DNA of 64,000 nt. Origin: Wocania_A spongiicola. GTDB taxonomy: Bacteria; Bacteroidota; Bacteroidia; Flavobacteriales; Flavobacteriaceae. Below are positions 36,314 to 44,224 of this stretch, one piece after another; position 1 is the first letter of the stretch, and each line of letters starts with the position of its first letter. The DNA lies in contig NZ_JAMFLZ010000008.1 of the NCBI RefSeq assembly GCF_023502325.1, positions 1-64,000 on the forward strand. Reading direction: 5' to 3'. The translations under genes were made by a program, and so were the position numbers. The notes beneath the pieces are model-generated. The model did not search any database, had not been told where the DNA came from, and saw nothing but the letters and a program-made list of their open reading frames with translations.

Positions 36314-38299
36314 TTATTGCTTCGTTGTTAAGATGGTACTTCCTTTTTCTTTTAAAATTAGCTTGTCGTTCCATTCAATCACATTCCCAGTTATGATATT
36401 ATTTAATGATTTTGCATTTAAGCCTAATTCATCAAATCGTTTTAAATCTAATTCAACCTCGATTTCATTTTTATTTAAAATATGGACAACTGTTTCATCT
36501 TCCAAAACTCTAAACAATACATAAACTCCATTTTCAGGAGCAAAATGAATTGTTTTTCCATTATGAATTGCTTTACTATTTTTACGATAATTGAGTAACT
36601 TTTTTAAATACTCCTGCATATTTTTTTGAGCATCGGTTAAGCCTTCTCCTGTAAATGCATTTACAGTATCTCCTTGCCAACCTCCAGGAAAATCTGTACG
36701 GATTAAACCATGGTCTCCAGGTTTATCAAAATCGTCCATTAAAATTTCTGTTCCGTAATATATTTGCGGAATTCTTGGCAAAGTCAATAAGTAACTTAGA
36801 GCCATTTTGGTGTTTGTAACATCTCCCTTAAGTTGTGTAAAAATGCGACTCATATCATGATTATCTGGAAAAATCATAATATCTTGTGGGCTTGCATAAT
36901 GAAAATCATTTGCTAAACCTTCGTATATTTTCACTAACCCTTTATTCCATGATTCCTCTTCATTTAAAGCTTTAACAATATTAGATTGCATAGCAAAATC
37001 CATAGTAGATTTCAAGTTAGAATCGTAACCGTCTTTATTATTTGCACCTTCTTGCCAATAACCAATTAATAGTGGATTATAACTCCATTCTTCACCAACA
37101 ATACTAAAATTAGGGTATTCATTCATTATAGCTCCTGCCCAAGCACTCATAAAATCTTTATCAGGATACGGGTAAGTATCTTGTCGAATACCTGCTAAAC
37201 CGATGGTTTCAACCCACCAAATACTATTTTGAATAATATATTTAGCCATAAATGGGTTACGCTGATTTAAGTCTGGCATTTGGTGTGTAAACCAGCCATC
37301 TCTATTACCATCAACATCTGCTTTAGCTGCATAAATATCTTGATTACTTGTGCGTCTGTGGTTAGAATAGGTAGCCAAATCCCATTTCCATTTATCTTTG
37401 TTTTTTTCGTAATCTTCTTGATGATTTACCCAATCTTTAAACGGCAAATCTTTCATCCACCAATGTTCTATACCACAATGATTGGCGACTTGATCCATTA
37501 CTAGTTTAATGTTTCTCGCTTTTGCTTTATCGGCTAGTTCTCGGTACTCTGATAATGTTCCAAAACGTGGGTCTATTTCATAAAAATCGGTCATGGCATA
37601 ACCATGATATGATGACCTGGGCATGTTGTTAGTTAACAATGGGCAAGACCAAATGGCTGTAAAACCCATATCTTGAATATAATCTAAATGATTAATAATC
37701 CCTTTTATATCGCCACCATGTCTTGCATAATCATCTTTTCGATTAATCGTTGCTTCCTTTAACAGGCTTACTTTTTGTCCTGCTTCATTTATACCTGTCT
37801 TTTTTAAGAAAATATCATTTGAAGTGTCTCCATTTGCAAATCGATCTGGCGTAATTAAATATAACACATCAGAACTATTAAAACCTATATAATCTTCAGC
37901 TTGCTTTTCTCTAGACTTAATTTCATAAGTATGTATTAATTCTTCATTATTTTCAATCTTAAAAACAATATTGAATTTTCCTAATTTTACAGCTTTATCA
38001 ACATTCAAATCAATAAATAAATAATTTGGGCTATCTGCCTTATGTACTTTTTTGATTGAAACACCTTCGTATGAAATTTCAAGTTTTGCTTTTGATATAT
38101 TAGGGTGATTAATAAGCAATTGCAATTCAGAAGTTTTAAAACCAGCCCACCAATTTGGTGGTTCAACACGTTCAATATCGTTACGTTCAATTACAGATGT
38201 ATGAGTTTCCATTTTATCTATAACTATATCATTTTGTTTTTTGCACGATATACTAAAAACAACTACGAATAAAAGATATATTTTGATTGATTTATACAT
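36314..38299 (-). CDS. GH13 neopullulanase/cyclomaltodextrinase (SusA-like)
   Basis: A 661-residue lipoprotein (C19, 'FSISCKKQ'). The N-terminal sandwich ('PPNWWAGFKTSELQLLI', about 40-130) is a cyclomaltodextrinase-N domain. The catalytic barrel holds 'VMDQVANHCG', 'GIRQDTYPY' (nucleophile D374), 'VGEEW' (acid E403) and 'PDNHDMSR' (D482). The Q-D variant in region II is typical of the SusA group. The enzyme cleaves pullulan, cyclodextrins and short maltooligosaccharides in the periplasm. It lies 28 bp after the GH65 gene and 55 bp before the esterase, in the same operon. Confidence 0.93.
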   Translation of the reverse strand: MYKSIKIYLLFVVVFSISCKKQNDIVIDKMETHTSVIERNDIERVEPPNWWAGFKTSELQLLINHPNISKAKLEISYEGVSIKKVHKADSPNYLFIDLNVDKAVKLGKFNIVFKIENNEELIHTYEIKSREKQAEDYIGFNSSDVLYLITPDRFANGDTSNDIFLKKTGINEAGQKVSLLKEATINRKDDYARHGGDIKGIINHLDYIQDMGFTAIWSCPLLTNNMPRSSYHGYAMTDFYEIDPRFGTLSEYRELADKAKARNIKLVMDQVANHCGIEHWWMKDLPFKDWVNHQEDYEKNKDKWKWDLATYSNHRRTSNQDIYAAKADVDGNRDGWFTHQMPDLNQRNPFMAKYIIQNSIWWVETIGLAGIRQDTYPYPDKDFMSAWAGAIMNEYPNFSIVGEEWSYNPLLIGYWQEGANNKDGYDSNLKSTMDFAMQSNIVKALNEEESWNKGLVKIYEGLANDFHYASPQDIMIFPDNHDMSRIFTQLKGDVTNTKMALSYLLTLPRIPQIYYGTEILMDDFDKPGDHGLIRTDFPGGWQGDTVNAFTGEGLTDAQKNMQEYLKKLLNYRKNSKAIHNGKTIHFAPENGVYVLFRVLEDETVVHILNKNEIEVELDLKRFDELGLNAKSLNNIITGNVIEWNDKLILKEKGSTILTTKQ

Positions 38300-38327
38300 G
38301 CTATCGATTTTAAATAGTTAATCTAAT

Positions 38328-40634
38328 CTATACAGTTACTAAATTATTGGGCTCAATTGTTACCAATTCATTGTTTACCAAAATTTGTAGAGCAGTTTCA
38401 TTCTCTAATTCAAAATTAGTTTCATTCTGACACACATTTACTTTTATAATAGCTCCTCTAAAATTAACTTTAAAAGAATAAGCATCCCATTGTTCAGGGA
38501 TTTTTGGGGTAAAGGATAATATATTATCCTTAACTCGCATCCCGCCAAAACCTTCAACAATACTCATCCATGTTCCTGCCATTGATGTTATGTGTAATCC
38601 TTCATGTACTTCATGATTATAATCATCTAAATCTAAACGAGATGTACGCAAATAAAACTCATATGCTTGTTCCATTCTGCCTAATTTAGCGGCTTGAATA
38701 CTATGCACACAAGGGGACAATGAGCTTTCGTGCACTGTAAAAGGTTCATAAAAATCAAAATGTTTTTCTAATTCGTCCTTTGTAAATTCATCTTCAAAGA
38801 AATACAACCCTTGCAAAACATCGGCTTGTTTTATATAAGGTGAACGCAAAATTTTGTCCCAAGACCATTTTTGGTTAATTGGTCTTTGTGATTTATCTAG
38901 CTTAGATACAGGAATTAATTCTTTATCTAAAAAACCATCTTGTTGAAGAAATACTTGATGTTTTTCTGAATAAGGGAAATACATATTATCAGCAACCGCT
39001 TTCCAAAGCGCCATCTCTGTTTTAGAAAGTTTAACTTTTTTGGCAATTCTTAAAAAGTCTGAATGATAATCTGCGTCTACTTTTTCAATCGTTTCTATAG
39101 TGTAATTAATACACCATTGTGCTAAATAGTTAGTATACCAATTATTATTTACATTATTCTCGTATTCGTTTGGTCCGGTAACTCCAAGAATAACATATTT
39201 ATTTTTTTCTTTAGAAAAGTTAGCGCGTTGTTGCCAAAAACGAGCAATACCAATTAGCACTTCTAAACCTTTTTCTGGAATATAACTATAATCCCCAGTA
39301 TAACGATAGTAATTAAATATGGCAAATGCGATGGCCCCGTTACGATGGATTTCTTCAAATGTAATTTCCCATTCGTTATGGCATTCTTCTCCATTCATTG
39401 TAACCATAGGGTATAGTGCTGCGCCATTATTTAATCCAATGTTTTTAGCATTCTCTATGGCTTTTTCTAAATGATTATAACGATATTCCAACAAGCTTCT
39501 AGCTACTTGCTGATCTTTTGTTGCCATGTAAAAAGGAATACAGTAGGCCTCAGTATCCCAATAGGTGCTACCTCCGTATTTTTCGCCTGTAAATCCTTTT
39601 GGGCCAATATTTAATCTAGAATCTTTACCTAAATAGGTTTGATTTAATTGAAAAATATTAAAACGAATACCTTGTTGCGCTTTTACATCTCCAGTAATAT
39701 TAATATCTGCACTTTCCCAAATATTTGCCCAAGCTTCTTTTTGTTTTAGTAACAAACCTTCAAATCCAATTTTTTTAGCTTTTTCTAAAATTTGCTTTGA
39801 TACAGAAGCTAATTCACTTTTATCATAATTTCTGTCTGCAACATAACCTCCAAATTTTTGAATAGAATAAGTTTCACCTTTGTCAACTTCGAAATTATAA
39901 TTAAATGATATTTGATTAGAATCTGTTTTTATAGTGGACTCTATTGAAGTTTCTTTATTGTTTATAAAGATTTTAGATTCCATAAAGGTACAGGTATAAA
40001 AATCTGTTTTCATGGTTTTAGCTTCAATAAATGCCTGATGATTTTTATGATTTACTTTTAAAGTGTCCCAGAATTTATCATCCCAATTGGTATCTTCATT
40101 AGTAATACTAGCATCTAAATAGGGTTGAAATTGAACTTTAGCATTACCATTTAAAGGCTTAATACTATATTCTATTGCTCCTAATTCTTCTATATCTAAA
40201 CTTAAAAAACGCTTAGTTTCAACTTCAACTTGAATATTATTGTTCAGTGTAGCTATAAAACATCGAGACAACCAACCTTCTTGCATGTTGAGTTCTCTTT
40301 TAAAGTTCTCAACTTTTTTACATGAAAACAGGTCTAGTTGCTCATCATTTATAGAAACATTTATGCCTATCCAATTTGGTGCATTAAGCACTTTAGCAAA
40401 ATATTCTGGATATCCGTTTTTCCACCAACCTACTCTAGTTTTGTCTGGATAATATACTCCAGCTATATAACTGCCTTGAAATGTTGGTCCAGAATAATGT
40501 TCTTCAAAATTAGCACGTTGCCCCATAGCACCGTTACCAATGCTAAATAAACTTTCGGAAGATTTTACTCGATTTGCATCAAAGCCTTCTTCTATTAAGG
40601 ACCAATTATCTGGTTTTATATAATCTTGATTCAT
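38328..40634 (-). CDS. GH65 maltose phosphorylase family protein
   Basis: A 768-residue cytoplasmic enzyme with no signal peptide. It has an N-terminal beta sandwich, an (alpha/alpha)6 barrel with the catalytic block 'NGEECHNEWEITFEEIHR' (about 414-431, containing the general acid), 'STYWDTEAYCIPF' upstream, the phosphate-binding loop 'HESSLSPCVHS', and a small C-terminal domain. Maltose phosphorylase splits maltose with phosphate into glucose and beta-glucose-1-phosphate. The adjacent pgmB gene supports beta-G1P as product. Trehalose or kojibiose phosphorylase are family alternatives, but the starch context favours maltose. It is 58 bp after pgmB. Confidence 0.92.
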   Translation of the reverse strand: MNQDYIKPDNWSLIEEGFDANRVKSSESLFSIGNGAMGQRANFEEHYSGPTFQGSYIAGVYYPDKTRVGWWKNGYPEYFAKVLNAPNWIGINVSINDEQLDLFSCKKVENFKRELNMQEGWLSRCFIATLNNNIQVEVETKRFLSLDIEELGAIEYSIKPLNGNAKVQFQPYLDASITNEDTNWDDKFWDTLKVNHKNHQAFIEAKTMKTDFYTCTFMESKIFINNKETSIESTIKTDSNQISFNYNFEVDKGETYSIQKFGGYVADRNYDKSELASVSKQILEKAKKIGFEGLLLKQKEAWANIWESADINITGDVKAQQGIRFNIFQLNQTYLGKDSRLNIGPKGFTGEKYGGSTYWDTEAYCIPFYMATKDQQVARSLLEYRYNHLEKAIENAKNIGLNNGAALYPMVTMNGEECHNEWEITFEEIHRNGAIAFAIFNYYRYTGDYSYIPEKGLEVLIGIARFWQQRANFSKEKNKYVILGVTGPNEYENNVNNNWYTNYLAQWCINYTIETIEKVDADYHSDFLRIAKKVKLSKTEMALWKAVADNMYFPYSEKHQVFLQQDGFLDKELIPVSKLDKSQRPINQKWSWDKILRSPYIKQADVLQGLYFFEDEFTKDELEKHFDFYEPFTVHESSLSPCVHSIQAAKLGRMEQAYEFYLRTSRLDLDDYNHEVHEGLHITSMAGTWMSIVEGFGGMRVKDNILSFTPKIPEQWDAYSFKVNFRGAIIKVNVCQNETNFELENETALQILVNNELVTIEPNNLVTV

Positions 40635-40692
40635 TTTTATTTATTATTAAAATAAGAGTCTTCATTTTAATTCTCTCTTCAACGTAATACTC

Positions 40693-41373
40693 TTATATTT
40701 TCTCTAATTCTTTCTTTTTTACTTTACTTATTTTCTCAATAAATTCTGAGCTTATCTGAGTAAAATCTTTAAAAACAAAGTCAGCTTCGTTTAAAACAGA
40801 AACTTCACCAATTCCTATTGAAATCATATTTGCTTTATTTGCAGCCTGTATACCTGCAACAGAGTCCTCAAAAACAACGCAATCTTCTACTGGTATATTT
40901 ACCCTATTTGCGGCTTTTAAAAAGACCTCAGGATCTGGTTTTGCGTTAGTAACATCATTGCCATCAACAATAGCATTAAATTGATGTAAAAGGTTTACTT
41001 TTTTAAGTATTTGTTTAGAGTTTTTACTTGCAGAACCTAAAGCTATAGGTTGATTTTGTTGAGATAAATAGTTTAATATTTTTGTGACATCTGGAAGAAT
41101 TTCGCTTTCATCCATATTAGAAATGTAGCTCAAATATTCCTCATTTTTTTTAGACATAAGTTTTAAAAATTCCTCATTAGAAAGTGTTTTGTTTCCCCAC
41201 TCAAGAATCTTTTTTAATGAGCTTTCTCTACTTACCCCTTTTAATTGTTCGTTTTGTATATGCGTAAAATCTATACCTATACTATTAGCTAAAGCTTTCC
41301 AAGCTAAATAATGATATTTTGCAGTGTCAACAATAACACCATCTAAATCGAATATAAATCCTTTTTTATTCAT
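40693..41373 (-). CDS. pgmB: Beta-phosphoglucomutase
   Basis: A HAD-family enzyme of 226 residues from the ATG at 41373. A longer frame from 41406 would overlap the transporter gene and lacks merit. The motif 'FDLDGVIVD' places nucleophile D9 and acid/base D11. 'GSASKNS' is HAD motif II and 'KPDPEVFLKAANR' with 'VVFEDSVAGIQAA' are motifs III/IV. It converts beta-glucose-1-phosphate from GH65 to glucose-6-phosphate. The gene is 10 bp after the transporter stop, so the two are probably translationally coupled. Confidence 0.93.
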   Translation of the reverse strand: MNKKGFIFDLDGVIVDTAKYHYLAWKALANSIGIDFTHIQNEQLKGVSRESSLKKILEWGNKTLSNEEFLKLMSKKNEEYLSYISNMDESEILPDVTKILNYLSQQNQPIALGSASKNSKQILKKVNLLHQFNAIVDGNDVTNAKPDPEVFLKAANRVNIPVEDCVVFEDSVAGIQAANKANMISIGIGEVSVLNEADFVFKDFTQISSEFIEKISKVKKKELEKI

Positions 41374-41383
41374 TGATTGTTGT

Positions 41384-42748
41384 TTATCCTTGATATGAAA
41401 CGGCATTTTTATTTGTAATTAATAAATTACATAATCCCGCAATAATTAAACTTATTCCGGCAACTGTCATAGCATTAATGGCTTCTTTGCCTAATAACCC
41501 AGAGATGTAGTTTATCCCTCCTACAGCAGCAATAATTTGAGGAATAACTATAAACATATTAAAAATGCCCATGAACACGCCCATTTTTTTAGGGTCTACA
41601 GAACTAGATAGCATAGCATAAGGCATTGAAAGAATACTTCCCCATGCAAAACCTATAAGTACAAAACAATATTTTAAATTTTCAGGAGATGTGTAGTACA
41701 TATATATAAAACCTATGCCACCAATTATCAAAGAAAACATGTGTACAAATTTTCTATTTACTCGTCTTTTTGATGTGTAAAGCACCAATAAAAGTGCAAA
41801 TACCATAGAAGATAATCCATAAACACCCATGGCAGATCCCACTAAATTTGATGACTTTTGAAATGCTGTGTTAGCAGTATTAAAGGCTTCAGCCTGAACT
41901 GCATTAGTCATATCATATGCAGATTGTATAGGTGCTGGTGTACTAAATACGTGCTCGGTTAAAGCAGGGTTTGCTAAACTCCACATGGTAAAAAATGCAA
42001 ACCAGCTAAAAAATTGAATAACACCTAGCTTTTTCATTGTTAAAGGCATGTTTCCAATATTGTTAAGTATATCTGGAATGAATTGATTTTTTTTTGCCTT
42101 CTCTTTTTCAAATTCCTCCATGTCTTCAGGAGGATATTCAGAAGTTGTAAAAACCGTATATAATATGCTTATTAAAAATACAAGCGCACCTATTGCAAAA
42201 GCAACTTTTACTGAATTTGGAATCACCCCAGAAGCTGCAGAATCGCTTACGCCTAATTGAGAAACCATCCAAGGTAAATTACTTGCTACCCATGTTCCAA
42301 TTCCAATAATTAAAGTTTGAACTACAAAACCATAAGTACGTTGCGACTCAGTAAGTTTGTCAGCAACCAATGCTCTAAAAGGCTCCATTGAAATATTTAT
42401 AGAAGCATCAAGTATCCATAAAAATCCTGCAGCTACCCATAATGCTGGAGAATATGGCACAAAAAATAGGGCTACTGAACTTAAAACAGCTCCAATTAAA
42501 AAGTATGGCCGACGTCTTCCCCATCTTGGACTCCAAGTTCTATCACTTAAATAACCAATGATAGGCTGAACTAACAGACCTGTTAATGGTGCGGCAATCC
42601 ACATGATTGGTATATCATGAATATCGGCTCCTAATGTTTGAAATATTCGAGACATGAACCCGCCTTGTAAGGCAAATCCAAATTGTATCCCCAAAAAACC
42701 GAAACTCATGTTCCAAATTTCCCAGAAACTTAATCTACGCTTTTCCAT
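41384..42748 (-). CDS. MFS/GPH-type maltose importer (SLC45-like)
   Basis: A 454-residue inner-membrane transporter with about 12 hydrophobic helices. 'GYLSDRTWSPRWGRRRPYF' is the GPH/SLC45 loop 2-3 signature, and 'SLANPALTEHVF' and 'MPYAMLSSSVDPKKMGVFMGIFNMF' (in parts) occur in bacterial maltose and sucrose symporters. It probably imports maltose or maltooligosaccharides with protons for GH65. It is the first gene of the minus-strand operon, 145 bp from lacI, with a structured upstream region carrying a 17-bp repeat shared with the susC promoter. Confidence 0.88.
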   Translation of the reverse strand: MEKRRLSFWEIWNMSFGFLGIQFGFALQGGFMSRIFQTLGADIHDIPIMWIAAPLTGLLVQPIIGYLSDRTWSPRWGRRRPYFLIGAVLSSVALFFVPYSPALWVAAGFLWILDASINISMEPFRALVADKLTESQRTYGFVVQTLIIGIGTWVASNLPWMVSQLGVSDSAASGVIPNSVKVAFAIGALVFLISILYTVFTTSEYPPEDMEEFEKEKAKKNQFIPDILNNIGNMPLTMKKLGVIQFFSWFAFFTMWSLANPALTEHVFSTPAPIQSAYDMTNAVQAEAFNTANTAFQKSSNLVGSAMGVYGLSSMVFALLLVLYTSKRRVNRKFVHMFSLIIGGIGFIYMYYTSPENLKYCFVLIGFAWGSILSMPYAMLSSSVDPKKMGVFMGIFNMFIVIPQIIAAVGGINYISGLLGKEAINAMTVAGISLIIAGLCNLLITNKNAVSYQG

Positions 42749-42777
42749 TAATAGTATGTTTAAATTAATACTATTTC

Positions 42778-42830
42778 GATAAGCGATAACTTATCAAAAC
42801 TTATTGTGAGAAGTGAAAATATAAGTTTTG
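42778..42830 (-). promoter_or_regulatory. Inverted-repeat cluster upstream of the maltose importer
   Basis: Two nested elements lie 30-82 bp upstream of the importer start: GATAAG(N6)CTTATC at 42778-42795, and a perfect 10-bp repeat CAAAACTTAT / ATAAGTTTTG (42795-42804 and 42821-42830). The spacer of the second overlaps TGAGAAGTGAAAATATA (42807-42823), identical to 44171-44187. These may be operator or leader structures; which regulator binds is unknown. Confidence 0.5.
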
Positions 42831-42893
42831 ATTTCGAACCAAAGATATAAAAGAATTTTATTTTTCCTAATAAAACTTTTGCTTCAATAATAT

Positions 42894-43976
42894 TTAACGA
42901 AACTGTTTAGTTGATTCTCTTTCAATTATTTCGGTTTCAATAACCACTTTTATAAAGTCTGATTTTCTCTCATCATTAGTGAAATACTGGTCATCTTCAG
43001 TATCTGCCGCCACTAATCTGTCTATTAGTAAATTCGCGGCTTGCTCTCCTATTTTTTGACCATGTTGGCTAACTGTAGTTAAACTTGGTGTTGCATGTTT
43101 CGATAGAACTCCATCAGTAAAACCAATAACTTGAATATTATCTGGAATACTTAAACCTAACTTTCTTGCAACCTTCATTGCAGTAACTGCATAAAGCTCG
43201 TTAACTGCAAAAACACCATCAATACTACCATTAATTTTGAAGAATTGTTCTATTTCAAGTTCTAAATCTTCTAAATGATTTTCAACATCTAAACTATCGT
43301 CTATTTTCAATATTAAATTAGGGTCAGCAATTATTTTATGGCTTTCTAAAGCTTCTATATAACCTTGAGTTCTCAGTCTTCCAACGCTTACATAATCCAT
43401 AGTAGTTATAAGTGCAATATTTTTACAATTGTTCTCAATAAGTTTATTCACTGCCTTAACAGACCCATTAAAATCGTCAACAATTACCTTATCACAATCC
43501 ACTTCATTTACAACCCTATCAAACATTACAATAGGCATTCCTTGATTTATAGTAGCATTAAAATGATGGTAGTCTTGTTTCAACAAGGTTTCTTTAGATA
43601 TAGACAAAATAAACCCATCAATACTACCATTAGCAAGCATTTCCATATTGATGATTTCTTTTGTAAACGATTCGTTAGATAACCCAACAATAACATTATA
43701 ACCACGCCTGTTTGCTACTAATTCAATGCCTCTAATTACTGTAGAGAAAAAATGGTGCACTATTTCTGGAATTAATATACCAATGGTTTTAGTTTTTCTG
43801 TTTTTTAAACTAAGTGCAATATTATTGGGCTTATAGTTATAAAGCTTAGCAAATGCTTGTATTTTTTGCGTAGTATCTTCGCTAATTTCCTTGCTATTAC
43901 TAAGCGCTTTTGAAACTGTTGAAATAGAAACATCTAATTCTCGCGCTATTTGTTTCAAAGTTATTTTTCTTTTCAT
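42894..43976 (-). CDS. LacI family transcriptional regulator of the alpha-glucan locus
   Basis: A 360-residue regulator. An N-terminal helix-turn-helix ('TLKQIARELDVSISTVSKALS') and hinge are followed by a periplasmic-binding-protein-like sensor ('KTIGILIPEIVHHFFS', 'DGFILSISKE', 'VIGFTDGVLSKHATPSLTTV'). It probably senses an intracellular sugar such as maltose and controls both divergent operons. A 14-bp palindrome of LacI-operator type lies in the 248-bp gap upstream, shared with susC. It is the only DNA-binding regulator visible in the alpha-glucan locus. Confidence 0.93.
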   Translation of the reverse strand: MKRKITLKQIARELDVSISTVSKALSNSKEISEDTTQKIQAFAKLYNYKPNNIALSLKNRKTKTIGILIPEIVHHFFSTVIRGIELVANRRGYNVIVGLSNESFTKEIINMEMLANGSIDGFILSISKETLLKQDYHHFNATINQGMPIVMFDRVVNEVDCDKVIVDDFNGSVKAVNKLIENNCKNIALITTMDYVSVGRLRTQGYIEALESHKIIADPNLILKIDDSLDVENHLEDLELEIEQFFKINGSIDGVFAVNELYAVTAMKVARKLGLSIPDNIQVIGFTDGVLSKHATPSLTTVSQHGQKIGEQAANLLIDRLVAADTEDDQYFTNDERKSDFIKVVIETEIIERESTKQFR

Positions 43977-44083
43977 TGGGCAATTTATTTAATAGCAATT
44001 ATTGCTTTATAAAAAATCTGTTATAAAGATATTATTTTTAAGATGTAATTATGTATGTTTTCCTCAATAAAAACAGCAAATCA

Positions 44084-44113
44084 TGAAAAGTTTTCAACAC
44101 GAAAACGTTTTCG
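44084..44113. promoter_or_regulatory. LacI-type operator pair in the lacI-susC divergent region
   Basis: CGAAAACGTTTTCG (44100-44113) is a perfect 14-bp palindrome with a central CG, the pattern of LacI/CcpA/PurR-type operators. Just before it, TGAAAAGTTTTCA (44084-44096) is a second, odd-length palindrome of similar sequence, its centre about 17 bp away. The position between divergent lacI and susC suits autoregulation and control of the sus operon. Confidence 0.7.
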
Positions 44114-44170
44114 CTAAGAATTTCGTAATTCAAAATTATTTCTTTACACAGAGTTTACATAGTTTTAACC

Positions 44171-44187
44171 TGAGAAGTGAAAATATA
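44171..44187 (+). repeat. 17-bp repeat in the susC promoter region
   Basis: TGAGAAGTGAAAATATA, 38-54 bp upstream of the susC start, occurs identically at 42807-42823 upstream of the maltose importer. It may be a shared promoter or activator element of the two operons. Confidence 0.6.
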
Positions 44188-44224
44188 TACTGACTAATTT
44201 AAAAATTAACTCTAAAGAATTTAT

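Noticed and set aside
40652..40696. A third intra-operon terminator, between pgmB and GH65
   Set aside because: Only an 8-bp stem (ATAAGAGT/ACTCTTAT) with a 29-nt loop and a short T-run, and it overlaps the pgmB stop; not convincing beside the two strong cases.
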